Below are positions 33,788-42,742 of a DNA stretch of 64,000 nucleotides, piece after piece. Positions within the stretch are counted from its first letter, which is position 1. Every line of letters starts with the position of its first letter. The DNA is from Halorussus rarus (GTDB taxonomy: Archaea > Halobacteriota > Halobacteria > Halobacteriales > Haladaptataceae): NCBI RefSeq assembly GCF_003369835.1, contig NZ_QPMJ01000002.1:868001-932000 (forward strand), read 5' to 3'. The notes beneath the pieces were generated by a model, which searched no databases, had not been told where the DNA came from, and saw nothing but the letters and a program-made list of their open reading frames with translations. The position numbers and the translations under genes are program-made.

Positions 33788-35443
33788 ATGCGCCAAGTAT
33801 ATCATACTGCCCGTGCGGACTTCCTCCAGCGGGTGCGTTCACGTCGGCTGCTGGTCGTCCTCGCCGTCGTCGCGTTCTTCGGGTACCTCGTCAACGTCGG
33901 ACAAATCGAGCTCGCGTATCAAATCGAGCGCGGTGACACCCTGACGAACGTCGCCGGCGCGAACACGGCTTCGTTCGTCGGGTTGAAAGCAGCCATGACC
34001 GGGTCGATGGTGTTGCTGTTCGGCGGCTTCTACCTGATGAAAGGGACGCTCGAACGGGATCGGACCCACAACGTTGATCAGTTGGTCGCGAGCACTCCAA
34101 TCTCCGACCAGACGTACCTGTTCGGGAAGTGGCTGAGCAATATCGGTCTCGGCGTCGTCATCCTCACCACACTCGGACTCGCGACGGTCATCAATCACGC
34201 AGTCCACGGTGTTGGACCGACGAAACTGGTCGCACTGGTGGGACCGGTCTTCGTTATTGCACTCCCATTGAGCGCGCTCGTCGGTGCCGTTGCACTCCTG
34301 TTTGAAACCGTCGATCGACTGAGCGGAACGCTCGGAAATATCGGGTACTTCTTCCTCGCAACGTTCGCCCTCGCTGGACTGCAATCGGCCGAGGGATACG
34401 CCCCGAACGAACTGCCGATTTTGGTTAGGGCGGTAGACATCATGGGTCACCTCACCGTCTACACGCTGACTGCCGATGCATTGCTTACGGAGGTTCCCGG
34501 TTCGATCGGCGTACTTCCGTCGTTCGGGACGCTCAGCGGTGATAAGCGGATCTTTCGCTACAGTGGCCGGCCATGGCCGTTGTGGATCTATGTTCAGCGA
34601 GCCGAACTTCTGCTGCTAGCCATCGCGACCGTCTTCATTGCAACGATACCGTTTACGCGGAGATCGCTGAACACTGATTCGGAGGGCACAGGTTGGCTAT
34701 CGTGGCTCGGAACACGGGTACCCAACATTAGTCGCAGTCCCGATCCAGTCGAGAACGCGGCCGACGCTCCGACCGTCGATTCCATGTCGCTGACGAGTGT
34801 CGAAGACCGAACCAGCTGGAGCTTCTGGCGACTGGTTGCTGCAGAGACGCGACTTGCAGTTCGTGGCCAACGGTGGTGGTGGTACGTCGGCGCTGTCATC
34901 CTGGTCATGACCCCTCTCGGACTTCTCGCGGGATTCGGTTTCTCGAGTGTCTCGCCCGAACTCGCGCGAAGAGTGTTGCTACCGCTCGCATTCATCTGGC
35001 CGATCTTCGTCTGGTCCGAACTGGGTGTTCGAGTCACCAAACACCGGGTTGCGGATCTCGTACTCTCGTCGAATCATCCGGTCAAACAACTCGTTGCGGA
35101 ATGGGTCGCCGGCGTCATCATGGCTGTCGGTGTCAGCAGCGGGCTAATCACTTTGTTCGTCGCCACCGGTCAGATGGGCGCACTCCTGGGGGTCGCAAGC
35201 GGGGTACTGTTTGCTCCGGCGCTCGCGATCGCTATGGGAATCTGGAGCCGCTCGTCGTGGCTGTTCGAGATGATATACCTGTTGGTCTGGTACATTGGAC
35301 CACTCAATGGAGCGACAGCGGTCGATTTCATAGGTACGATGTCAGCAAGCGTGGAGAAGGGAATTCCGCTTGTCTTCATTGTACTAAGCGTTGTATTGGT
35401 CGGTCTTGCGCTCGCTCGGCGAACGATGGAATTACGGCGTTGA
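33788..35443 (+). CDS. Large ABC-2 type permease
   Basis: Encodes 551 residues from ATG 33788 (a longer in-frame start at 33746 overlaps the ATPase). It has about 12 hydrophobic segments: a first half typical of ABC-2 permeases (LQRVRSRRLLVVLAVVAFFG, STPISDQTYLFGKWLSNIG), a long soluble linker around 310-360, and a second six-helix half beginning FWRLVAAETRLAV. The size suggests a fusion of two permease halves, so one chain may form the whole channel with two ATPases. Confidence 0.88.
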   Translation: MRQVYHTARADFLQRVRSRRLLVVLAVVAFFGYLVNVGQIELAYQIERGDTLTNVAGANTASFVGLKAAMTGSMVLLFGGFYLMKGTLERDRTHNVDQLVASTPISDQTYLFGKWLSNIGLGVVILTTLGLATVINHAVHGVGPTKLVALVGPVFVIALPLSALVGAVALLFETVDRLSGTLGNIGYFFLATFALAGLQSAEGYAPNELPILVRAVDIMGHLTVYTLTADALLTEVPGSIGVLPSFGTLSGDKRIFRYSGRPWPLWIYVQRAELLLLAIATVFIATIPFTRRSLNTDSEGTGWLSWLGTRVPNISRSPDPVENAADAPTVDSMSLTSVEDRTSWSFWRLVAAETRLAVRGQRWWWYVGAVILVMTPLGLLAGFGFSSVSPELARRVLLPLAFIWPIFVWSELGVRVTKHRVADLVLSSNHPVKQLVAEWVAGVIMAVGVSSGLITLFVATGQMGALLGVASGVLFAPALAIAMGIWSRSSWLFEMIYLLVWYIGPLNGATAVDFIGTMSASVEKGIPLVFIVLSVVLVGLALARRTMELRR

Positions 35444-35766
35444 TTAATTCAGAGGGGTGGTTCTCTGGCACGGCCTGAGCGGCGCGATTTACGTAGCTGT
35501 TGCATTATGCCACTCAGAGGTAGGATTCAGGTTTATTGGTTGCCTACATTCAGCTAAAATTCACCTCAATATTTTGGATAGCGTGTAAGCCCCCAGGGGT
35601 CGCACGCGCCCATAATCGCTCGCCCAGAATTGCACACGTGATCCGCGCACAGCGTGTGCAGAACTCCCCGCGCTCGACCGCGACCGCGCGCTCCCACTCC
35701 TGCTAATCGCGCTCGTGCGCTCGCACTTATATAAGCACACCCACTCGCTCACCCAAGCAAACTAGG
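35444..35766. promoter_or_regulatory. Intergenic region with strong TATA box
   Basis: No gene is supported in these 320 bases. A palindromic TATA core CTTATATAAG lies at 35726-35735, 32 bases before the next ATG. Between about 35,580 and 35,720 the region is GC-rich with many gcgctcg-like short repeats. Confidence 0.5.
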
Positions 35767-36072
35767 ATGTGGGGGTACGTGTGCAATTTCATGCGACTCC
35801 GAATGACCGACTCGCGGGAGCGTCGACTTGACCAGCTCTGCGAAGCCACCGGCGAGAACACCAAGAGCAAGGCCCTCGATCGGGTCGCCGTCTTCTACCT
35901 CAAGATGGCCGGCGACGCCACCGCCGTCCCGACCGGCGCGTTCGTCGAGCTCATGCAGCGCGCCGTCGACCAGGTCTCAGTGACGCCCGAAGAGATTGCT
36001 GCGATCCTCGATACCGACGAACTTCCGGTACAGGCCGAGACCAGTTGGGCGGTCGGAGAATCAGAACCGTAA
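35767..36072 (+). CDS. Small hypothetical protein, possible ribbon-helix-helix
   Basis: Encodes 101 residues from the ATG at 35767, about 30 bases after a TATA box (a later ATG at 35791, MRLRMTDS, is an alternative). The stretch MRLRMTDSRERRLDQLCEAT followed by GENTKSKALDRVAVFYLKM resembles small haloarchaeal RHH-like DNA-binding proteins: strand, then two helices. The C-terminal half is acidic. Function unknown, regulatory role inferred. Confidence 0.6.
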   Translation: MWGYVCNFMRLRMTDSRERRLDQLCEATGENTKSKALDRVAVFYLKMAGDATAVPTGAFVELMQRAVDQVSVTPEEIAAILDTDELPVQAETSWAVGESEP

Positions 36073-36197
36073 GCGGAAATCGTCGGACGGTTTCCGCTAC
36101 CCACAGAGTGGAAACTGTGGTGGCACACTTCGGCAAGTATGTGGTGCGAATTGATCAGGGGAATTCCTGGCAGATTCATAAGGTAATATCGAGGGCG

Positions 36198-36211
36198 TGC
36201 TGAATACAGAG
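36198..36211 (+). repeat. Cassette-bracketing repeat, right-type end R1
   Basis: TGCTGAATACAGAG, followed about 26 bases later by CGCTAGA. It is the first of three R copies (36198, 37181, 37569) that each precede a gene, with matching L copies (CTCTATTCARCA) after each gene. It stands 74 bases upstream of the MBL hydrolase start. Confidence 0.7.
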
Positions 36212-36284
36212 TATACATTTAGCAAACCGTTAGCTTCCGCTAGACGGACGGAACTGCTATCAGCCATGTGTACGTAGGGAGACT

Positions 36285-37037
36285 ATGAGCGTCTCCTCAA
36301 CCGGCGACGAGATAGATTTTACGAACCGCAAGGTGGTTGAGGGCGTCTACCGGTTCGGCACGCGTCGGATCAACTGGTACGTCCTCGAAGCGGACGACGG
36401 GTTAACAATCATCGACGCGGGTCTTCCTGCCCACTGGCCACAGCTCGACAACTGGCTCGACGAAAATGGCTACGAATTCGACGACGTTGCTGCAATCGTG
36501 CTGACGCATGCGGACGTAGATCACGTCGGCTTCGCCAGAGTCTTGGCCGATCGGGGAGTCCCCGTCTACTGTCATCCGGACGACTTGCCCCTGCTGCGCA
36601 GCCACCCACAGAGCCCTCCCGGATGGTTTTTGCGGAACCTTTGGCGGCCACGTTTCTTCGCCTACGCGCTCGAGGTGATCCGCGACGGTGCCAGGTCGGT
36701 CAAGCCCATTGCCGATGTTGAATCGCTCAACGACGGGGATGTTCTCCCCGTGCCGGGTGAACCGCGTGTAATCTTCGCGCCCGGTCACACCCCCGGGTCG
36801 TGTGCGTTGTTCGTCGAAGACCGCGATCTTCTCTTCTGTGGCGACGTACTCGCCACGCGGAACATCTTCACCCAACGGGAGGGAGACCCGCAACTGCTCG
36901 GTTCCGCCGACGAAGACAACGATGAGGCCAACGCGTCGCTCGCTTTCCTCGAAGGATTGGGGTCGGTGACGCTCCTGCCCGGACACGGTAACCCTTGGCG
37001 CGGAGACATAGACACGGCACTTGCCCTCGCACGCTAA
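36285..37037 (+). CDS. MBL-fold metallohydrolase
   Basis: Encodes 250 residues. The metal-binding motif HADVDH is at 75-80 (LTHADVDHVG), followed by PGHTPGSC near 167-174, a FCGDVLATRN Asp near 186, and LLPGHGNPW near 232. These are the standard two-metal ligands, so an active hydrolase is likely, possibly glyoxalase II-, lactonase- or persulfide-type. It is a single-gene unit between repeats R1 and L1. Lower GC than the core suggests transfer. Confidence 0.92.
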   Translation: MSVSSTGDEIDFTNRKVVEGVYRFGTRRINWYVLEADDGLTIIDAGLPAHWPQLDNWLDENGYEFDDVAAIVLTHADVDHVGFARVLADRGVPVYCHPDDLPLLRSHPQSPPGWFLRNLWRPRFFAYALEVIRDGARSVKPIADVESLNDGDVLPVPGEPRVIFAPGHTPGSCALFVEDRDLLFCGDVLATRNIFTQREGDPQLLGSADEDNDEANASLAFLEGLGSVTLLPGHGNPWRGDIDTALALAR

Positions 37038-37099
37038 CACCGAATCTCAATTGATTTTGTATCGAGTCTATCCGCGTATCGTACTGGGCGACTCACGCC

Positions 37100-37194
37100 C
37101 TCTATTCAGCATGCAGTTTCTACCAGCCACGCGGTAGGTCAATACCGGGCGTGATACATTCACGCTCTGTACTATTGGCTTGCTGAATACAGAG
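37100..37194. repeat. Left/right repeat pair L1-R2 between two genes
   Basis: CTCTATTCAGCA at 37100-37111 and TGCTGAATACAGAG at 37181-37194 face each other across about 70 bases with no coding potential. The arms are inverted but differ by a two-base indel in every copy, so they are two distinct ends rather than perfect TIRs. The L-side homology with L2 begins at TCACGCCCTCT. Confidence 0.65.
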
Positions 37195-37285
37195 GATGAA
37201 TCCAACATATCGGTAACGATAGGGTAGAGCGTTACCGGTAGGATCCGTGGCCAACGATAATATGCTGTGACCTTGTTGTCATTCC

Positions 37286-37456
37286 ATGGTCAAATGTGCT
37301 CGATGCGGCCGTGATGTGGATGATCTTCAAAACATCTCGCCGGATGTTATCACGAAAGAACTAATCGACTCAATCGATCACGGCGAAGAAGACTTCGCCG
37401 GAGAGGGTGATCTAAAAGTTTGCGCCGAGTGTATGGATGAACTGAAGGGAGACTGA
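37286..37456 (+). CDS. Tiny zinc-binding protein
   Basis: Encodes 56 residues starting MVKCARCGRDVDDLQ and ending with CAECMDELKGD. Two CxxC pairs at residues 4/7 and near 47/50 predict one zinc site around an acidic helix pair. It is complete, with its own stop, and lies in the R2-L2 cassette. No function is known. Too short for standard length cut-offs, so it may be missed by annotation. Confidence 0.65.
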   Translation: MVKCARCGRDVDDLQNISPDVITKELIDSIDHGEEDFAGEGDLKVCAECMDELKGD

Positions 37457-37516
37457 AAACGAAGCAGGTGTCGTTACTGACGATTTCGGCACGATCTGGA
37501 TTACAGGATTCACGCC

Positions 37517-37582
37517 CTCTATTCAACATACCGCTTCTGACAGTGACTGAGCAGGTCTTCGTGGTCCGTGCTGAATACAGAG
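37517..37582. repeat. Left/right repeat pair L2-R3 between two genes
   Basis: CTCTATTCAACA at 37517-37528 and TGCTGAATACAGAG at 37569-37582. The spacer is about 40 bases. L2 shares about 28 of 34 bases with L1 starting at TCACGCC; R3 shares the TGCTGAATACAGAG core and a downstream CGCTAGA with R1 at nearly the same spacing. Confidence 0.65.
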
Positions 37583-37643
37583 GGTGTAGTCAGAAAATTC
37601 ACGTTCCCGCTAGATGGGTTTCAGCACGCTGTTGGACTTTCGA

Positions 37644-38453
37644 CTAATCCCCGCCCCGGACAACGTGGCCGTACTTCAACAGGGCAACGAACACAACCCC
37701 GCCGACTGCGTTTCCCATCGTGGCCAACGCGAGGAACGATACGTAGTCCATCACTGATACGAGGGGCGAGAGAAAGACGCCGAATAGCACCTCGACGTTA
37801 CCCGCAATTGAATGAGGGAGGTGGAGGATACCGATCACACCCGTGACGATCCAGATGATGATGAGACGGCTTGTCGTCTCTTGAGCAGCGGTAACTAGCC
37901 ACGCTAGCAGTCCCATCAGCCACCCCGCAAGCACGCCAGCGACGAATAGCCACGTGAAACCGTGGGTAACGAGTGAGAGAGCGATAGTCTCGAAGGCCTC
38001 CGGCGAGGCGACACCTAGATCGGGCAGCACCGTGACGATGAGTGCGACGAACGCCGCACCACCGACGATATTACTGACGTAGACCAGGCCCCAGAGACGG
38101 CCTAGTTCCGCGAGTGACGCTCGTCCGTCGAGGACCGGCATCACGGCCACGGTCGTATGTTCGGTGAACAGTTCCAACCGTCCTAAGATGACGAACATGA
38201 ATCCGACGGAGTAGGTACTTGCGAGTAGCAGCTCCGTCCCGAGATCACCGTACCCACCCGATGAAAGGGTGAGTATCACCGCCATCAGTAATGGCCCGAA
38301 CCCAATATCGAGACCGGCCGAGAATCCAGACAGTAACAATCCGTTCGTCTCGCGGTTGATTTCGTGGAACCCGCTTTCGATCAACGAATTGAGGACCTCC
38401 GTAACTCGCATCGGATCAGCCGTGTCCTTGCTTTCCGGTCCTGAATCCTTCAC
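37644..38453 (-). CDS. Formate/nitrite transporter (FNT) family channel
   Basis: Encodes 269 residues with six membrane helices. The N-terminal helix (SLIESGFHEINRETNGLLLSGFSAG) and GRLELFTEHT (an FNT loop analogous to L-F-T-x-N), NIVGG, and the fifth-helix region are visible. FNT proteins are pentameric channels for formate, nitrite, hydrosulfide or lactate. The usual central His is not clearly placed, so substrate is uncertain. It is transcribed opposite to the other two cassettes. Confidence 0.88.
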   Translation of the reverse strand: MKDSGPESKDTADPMRVTEVLNSLIESGFHEINRETNGLLLSGFSAGLDIGFGPLLMAVILTLSSGGYGDLGTELLLASTYSVGFMFVILGRLELFTEHTTVAVMPVLDGRASLAELGRLWGLVYVSNIVGGAAFVALIVTVLPDLGVASPEAFETIALSLVTHGFTWLFVAGVLAGWLMGLLAWLVTAAQETTSRLIIIWIVTGVIGILHLPHSIAGNVEVLFGVFLSPLVSVMDYVSFLALATMGNAVGGVVFVALLKYGHVVRGGD

Positions 38454-38882
38454 GTACTTCCTCCGTGTCCGTCACTCCAAAAGCATACTGACCGACGCGA
38501 ATCAGACTCATCTACGTGACCAATTCGGGAGAGTTCTGCCCCGACCAAAGCATAATGAACGGCATCCAGTGACAGATACGCGCCCTCTATTCAGCACGCC
38601 CTACGGAATCTATCATTCACTACGAAAATTTCGCGCGCCCCTTCGGGGCCGTTTCGCGTGTGCTCTGCCAACCGTCTGCGGTGATGTTTTGGGATTGTGG
38701 CCTTAGCCACACCTCTAACACGAATCTCGACCCCCGCCGTCGCGATCGGCGCACCGGCCACGCGCCGCTACTCATCGAGCGGCCACCAGAACACAACCAC
38801 AGTTGCAAACCTTCCGGATATGGGCAAACAGTAGTTGTAGAAATCAGGGTGCTGGACAGTGATGCCTCTCAGCAGTCGGTGG
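38454..38882. other. Intergenic region between FNT transporter and DUF7845 remnant
   Basis: About 430 bases with no supported gene. It contains L3 and a short GC hairpin (gccccttcggggc near 38,638-38,650). Frames on the plus strand from about 38,660 rightward are shadows of the minus-strand remnant. Confidence 0.4.
38585..38596 (-). repeat. Cassette-bracketing repeat, left-type end L3
   Basis: CTCTATTCAGCA, preceded by cgcc as in the other L copies. It closes the third unit, after the FNT transporter start side. No R copy occurs within the next 100 bases, so the array ends here. Confidence 0.65.
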
Positions 38883-39392
38883 CTACAGGAACTGCCAAGC
38901 GACCCCGTAGCCTTTCTCACCGGGCTGCAGCTGGGCCTCGCGGAGCCGCGCCGGATCTTTCCCAGCGTCGCACCACAACCGATACGCTTGCTCGACGCGC
39001 CGGCCCACGTCGCGCACGCCGTCCATCCGCAACGTCAGGCGCGCGTCCGAGCGATCGTCGACCTCGACACCGTGCTTCGCGCAGAATGCGACGAACGCGC
39101 TCGTCGTCTCGTCGAGTCCACGTTCCGCGGCCTCCGCCGCCTTTGCCGTCGCTTCGACCGCGCACCGCGTCGCGTCACGCGCTTGCTCGACTGCTTCATA
39201 AACGTACTCCGCGACGTGGTTACTCCGGAGCTTCACGCTCCCGTAATCGTGGTCAACCAGGTCGGGCAACCGGTTGAGCGCCCGCCGAACTGAATCGACG
39301 TGCCGGCCGTATTCGTCGGCGATGTCCGCAGGCGAAACCTCACCGCCGTCGGTCACGCACTTCCGACGGAGTTCGACGCCGCCGTGTCGGTC
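38883..39392 (-). pseudogene. Truncated DUF7845-like protein (C-terminal part)
   Basis: About 170 residues: GGVELRRKCVTDGGEVSPAD, ADEYGRHVDSVRRALNRLPD, a long helical stretch with many Ala/Glu (EAVEQARDATRCAVEATAKA), RGLDETTSAFVAFCAKHGVE and a C-terminal WCDAGKDPARLREAQL. This is the C-terminal part of a haloarchaeal family I recall as DUF7845, often in integrated elements and much longer. No start lies upstream in frame except inside another small gene. It is probably a remnant left beside an integration site. Confidence 0.5.
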
Positions 39393-39595
39393 GTCGTCGT
39401 GCTGGGGGTCAGGTGGTCGACGTTCTTGCCGCACGCGGACCGCGCCTGAAGCCGGACCCAAGAGTCGCACGCGGGGCAGCGCTTCGCGCGGCGGTCCTCG
39501 GTCCCGTATGTCCGCCGGAAGTCCGCGGTGACGTGCGCGCCGCAGTAGTCGCGCGTAGAGCGGTCGCTATCGGAGTCGGGAAGCTGGACCGCCAT
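39353..39595 (-). CDS. Small zinc-finger-like protein, one Cys missing
   Basis: Encodes 80 residues. The core CGAHVTADFRRTYGTEDRR then CPAC resembles DUF7563-type small zinc proteins, but the first CxxC keeps only one Cys (preceded by RDY), so the zinc site is incomplete. The 3' part overlaps the upstream frame of the DUF7845 remnant. It may be decaying along with it. Confidence 0.45.
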   Translation of the reverse strand: MAVQLPDSDSDRSTRDYCGAHVTADFRRTYGTEDRRAKRCPACDSWVRLQARSACGKNVDHLTPSTTTTDTAASNSVGSA

Positions 39596-39914
39596 CAGAA
39601 CGAGCACCCCCTAAACCGGCCACTAACTGTCAGAGAATGCGGGGAAAGGGGTATATACGTAGTGGGCCGGCACGAATTTGAATCGCGCGAGACTCGCTAC
39701 GCTCGCCTCGCGTACTCTCGTTCGCTTCGCTCACGAGAACGCGGTTACGGATCGAGCGTTCCAAACGATTTCGCGGGTCCTGCCGGGCATGCGGCCCTCC
39801 GGGCCGTTCCGGGCGGGCTTCCACCGTCCAAGGCCGACGGGTCTCACGCGGACTTCACCGGCAGGGTGCAGTCAAGCCAATCCCGGCCCGCCAACCCGCC
39901 CGTGCCCCAGAACA
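39596..39914. other. Intergenic att region upstream of the integrase
   Basis: About 320 bases containing a TATA-like gtatatac at about 39,651-39,658, the att-like tRNA end, a hairpin tctcgt...acgaga near 39,715-39,740, and a GC-rich hairpin cggccctccgggccg near 39,791-39,805. The frame of the integrase is open through it, but the peptide is Arg/Pro-rich and unlikely. Confidence 0.45.
39661..39690 (-). other. tRNA 3'-end-like attachment site
   Basis: On the minus strand the sequence reads as a T arm, CGCGA-TTCAAAT-TCGTG (39671-39687), then an acceptor 3' strand CCGGCCC and discriminator A (39663-39670). No D arm, anticodon arm or 5' acceptor strand follows, so it is only the 3' end of a tRNA. 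Such fragments are left by integrases that use tRNA genes. It lies 225 bases before a tyrosine recombinase gene. Confidence 0.6.
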
Positions 39915-40943
39915 ATGGCACGAAACTCTCCCGACAACGGGCTTGAACCCCTCACACCACGCGACGCAGTCGAACTGTACAAACAAGACCGAGAACGCGA
40001 ACTCTCAGACGCAACCCTGCAGTCACACGGATACCGGCTGAAACGATTCACCGAATGGTGCGATAAAGAAGACATCGACAACCTGAACGACGTCACCGGC
40101 CGCGATGTTCAACGCTTCAAGATCTGGCGTAAACAGACGGTGAGTGACGTAACACTCAAATCCCAAATGGACACACTCCGTGTCTTCTTACGGTTCTGCA
40201 TCAGCATCAACGGGTGCATCGACGGCCTCGATGAAACGGTCAACTCCCCCTCTCTCGCTGACCCGGGCGCGAAAGGCACCGACACGGTCCCCCGGCAGAA
40301 AGCCGAGCAAATCCTGCAGTACCTCGATAAGTACCAGTACGCGTCCCTACAACACGTTCTCTTCCGGATTCTCTGGGAAACTGGAATGCGTATGGGTGCG
40401 GCTCGGTCAATCGACCTGCAACACTACCACCCGCGCGATGAATACTTGGAGCTCCGGCACAACCCAGAGACGGATACTCCGTTGAAGAACAAACGAAAAG
40501 GGGAGCGGGCAGTCGCAATCAGCACGCGTACTTGCAGAATCATCGATGACCACATCGAACACCACCGTCACGACGTGCAGGACGACCACCGCAGAGACCC
40601 GCTGCTGACCACGGAATTCGGGAGGATCACGAAGAATACGATCCGCCTCAACGTGTACCGTGTTACCCGGCCGTGCACGTTTAACGCCGGTGACTGCCCG
40701 CATGACCGTGATCCGGGCGAGTGCGAGGCGATGAACAATATGACTGCGAGTAAGTGCCCGTCCAGCACTGCTCCTCACTCGATCCGCCACGGGGCGATCA
40801 CTGATTATCTCGCGTCAGATGTCGCTGCAGACGTCGTCAGCGACCGTATGAACGTCGGTACGGATATCATTGAGGAGAGATACGATCACCGTGATTCGCG
40901 GTCGAAAATGCGGCAGCGGAGAGAACGCATCGACTGGCTGTAA
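39915..40943 (+). CDS. Tyrosine recombinase / integrase
   Basis: Encodes 342 residues. The N-terminal SAM-like core-binding domain (about 10-100, LQSHGYRLKRFTEWCDKEDI) is followed by the catalytic domain: Arg159 in ETGMRMGAARS, a Lys in the beta hairpin, His288-x-x-Arg291 (HSIRH) and Tyr323 (ERYDHR). A Cys cluster (C254, C261, C270, C281) before HxxR is typical of archaeal integrases and may bind zinc. It sits at the left edge of an integrated element next to the att-like sequence, so it probably catalyses integration and excision. Confidence 0.93.
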   Translation: MARNSPDNGLEPLTPRDAVELYKQDRERELSDATLQSHGYRLKRFTEWCDKEDIDNLNDVTGRDVQRFKIWRKQTVSDVTLKSQMDTLRVFLRFCISINGCIDGLDETVNSPSLADPGAKGTDTVPRQKAEQILQYLDKYQYASLQHVLFRILWETGMRMGAARSIDLQHYHPRDEYLELRHNPETDTPLKNKRKGERAVAISTRTCRIIDDHIEHHRHDVQDDHRRDPLLTTEFGRITKNTIRLNVYRVTRPCTFNAGDCPHDRDPGECEAMNNMTASKCPSSTAPHSIRHGAITDYLASDVAADVVSDRMNVGTDIIEERYDHRDSRSKMRQRRERIDWL

Positions 40944-40977
40944 CCCGCGGGTTGAGGGGCAGGCACCCCAGACCCGC

Positions 40978-41724
40978 TCAACGAAGATTATACATCGACG
41001 GGCGATCCAACGCGTTCCCAACCGTCGCGCGAACGCACCCCAACATCGAAGCAGCCTCACGCTTCGACGTCTTCGAATCTCTGACCTGCTGCAGTACCGT
41101 ACACACCTCATCGTAGCGGTCGGAGGGGACGAGACGCCCACCCTCAGCTTTGAAGCCCAGCGGAGGACGACCGCCAGTGTGCTGATACGTATTCTCTCCC
41201 TCAGCCGCACGGGGCTGCAACGAGTCAGCCAACGCCGTCACAACACGCTTCCGCGCGCCCTCAATCCGCTGCCCAGCGAGCAGTGCAATCTTTTGCGTTC
41301 CGATATGTAGAGTCGCACCACCATCTGTTACGAGCGCGTTCACATGATCGACACCGGCGGAACTGTCAACGAGGGAGTCAACGTCGTGAGCGATGACGTG
41401 ACGGACGTGGTCATCGCGTTCAGTTTCAATCACCAGTGACTGCAACCCTGCATCGGTCCCGGCGCGATCGTGGTAGATGCGTAGCTTATTGAGTTTGTCT
41501 TCGAGCCCCTGCTCACGTAGTGTTGTGACTTCGCCGGGCTGTGAGGTTTCCATTGAGTTCATCGCACTGCTCACAGCTTGATTGATGTCGAGTTGGCGGA
41601 GCCAGGTTTCACCGGATCGGTTCGACGCGTGGACCAGGGAGGCTTTGAGATGCTCCGCTCGCTCAGTCTCACTGGTGCCTGTGACGTAGATGCTGGTCGA
41701 TGCTGGTTTGTATTCCTGTGGCAT
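40978..41724 (-). CDS. Serine-recombinase homologue lacking catalytic residues
   Basis: Encodes 248 residues. The C-terminus GGRPPLGF (194-201), RLVPSDRYDEVCTVLQQV and TSKREAASMLGCVRATVGNAL matches the linker and HTH of haloarchaeal serine recombinases. The middle (HVRHVIAHDVDSLVDSSAGV) aligns with the catalytic-core strand, but E-x-x-R-L-x-R-S is replaced by HDVDSLVDS, and the nucleophile region YVRVS is YVTGT (13-17). It is thus predicted to bind DNA without cutting. Convergent with the integrase. Confidence 0.6.
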   Translation of the reverse strand: MPQEYKPASTSIYVTGTSETERAEHLKASLVHASNRSGETWLRQLDINQAVSSAMNSMETSQPGEVTTLREQGLEDKLNKLRIYHDRAGTDAGLQSLVIETERDDHVRHVIAHDVDSLVDSSAGVDHVNALVTDGGATLHIGTQKIALLAGQRIEGARKRVVTALADSLQPRAAEGENTYQHTGGRPPLGFKAEGGRLVPSDRYDEVCTVLQQVRDSKTSKREAASMLGCVRATVGNALDRPSMYNLR

Positions 41725-42742
41725 CTTACTAGAACATAACACGTCCAGAACCATAAATGACAGGGGATTCCAACATGTGAAGAACGAAAATGACAGTGTA
41801 ACGCGCCGCGAAACACGCGAAAAACACCGCTCAGGGCATATCCCATAACACGAATCAATTACACCAAATCGGAGGGGGTCAGACAGGGGTGAAATCCGGG
41901 GGTGCCAGGGTGTAATATCGGCGTTTTTCAAGCCGGGGCTTCTAAGCCGATTAAAAAGTTTTTCGAGTGCTTTGCTGTCGTAACTGGGGGTCGAAATCAG
42001 TAAATGACACTGTTTTTTCGTCCGAAGGTGTGGGTGTGGTATAGAGGGATTTACCCTCCGCGCGATGGGGCGTTGTTGATGGGCACTCATGCGCCGCTGG
42101 GCTTCGTAGAGTGTCACGACCCGCGGTTACGGTCAGTGTCACGCACAACACCTGGGGGTGCAGGGGGGGCGACGATAGTCACAATCGACACGACACCAGC
42201 GACACTGTCAACGACCAACCGCTCACACGCCGCCACCGGCTCACCCGACAGTAACACGACGCCGCAGCAACCGCTCACACGACGCGTAACACGTGCGCTG
42301 CCCGCGGCAGTGTCACGACCCTTAACGACCCTGACAGCGCGCGCACGCAACAGCAGAAACACCACGACCATCGATACTGACGCGGAGACGCTCACCAACA
42401 GACGAGCACACCTCGCCCCTTTCGCTCGCGCCCTATCGGCACCCGTCCGGGTTCACTACTATTGTTGGTGGTCATTTCGCTGGGACCATGCGCCCAAACT
42501 ATCATATAATTTAGCACCAATTGTTATAGTTGATGTGTATTGGTAGTCAGATAGTTGATACTTTGGGGAGAGTGGCTCAGCAAAATGAACCACAACATAA
42601 TCGCGCGCGGAGGAACAGCGGGTCTCTGACGATCTGTTAACGACACTGTCTCCCCCAGTGAACCCCCAGGGGGTCGGCACTCTACCAGGTTTAAGCGTGA
42701 CAGAAGGTTGTAAGTCGTTGTCAGCAATTGATGCAGTCCACC
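41725..42742. other. About 1 kb of element DNA without a supported gene
   Basis: Frames exist but are low-complexity or Arg/Thr/Val repeats. The segment 42,100-42,450 is rich in gtgtcacgac/gacactgtc-type words: gtgtcacgac near 42,111 and 42,309, GACACTGTC at 42,201 and 42,642. AT-rich patches near 41,745 and 42,500-42,560 may be promoters. It could hold an origin or packaging/partition region. Confidence 0.4.

Noticed and set aside
37100-37582. Perfect TIRs of a single IS element spanning the zinc protein
   Set aside because: The L and R arms consistently differ by a two-base indel and no target duplication could be found, so they were reported as asymmetric repeats instead.
38660-39293. Plus-strand ORFs over the DUF7845-like remnant
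   Set aside because: They are shadows of the minus-strand frame, which matches a known haloarchaeal family.
39655-39740. Possible complete tRNA gene
   Set aside because: Only the T arm and 3' acceptor strand can be found. The rest does not fold into anticodon and D arms and resembles common intergenic repeat words.
42004-42546. 180-residue ORF in the element
   Set aside because: Thr/Arg/Ala-rich with no acidic bias, covering a region of repeated gtgtcac words; no motif or start signal.
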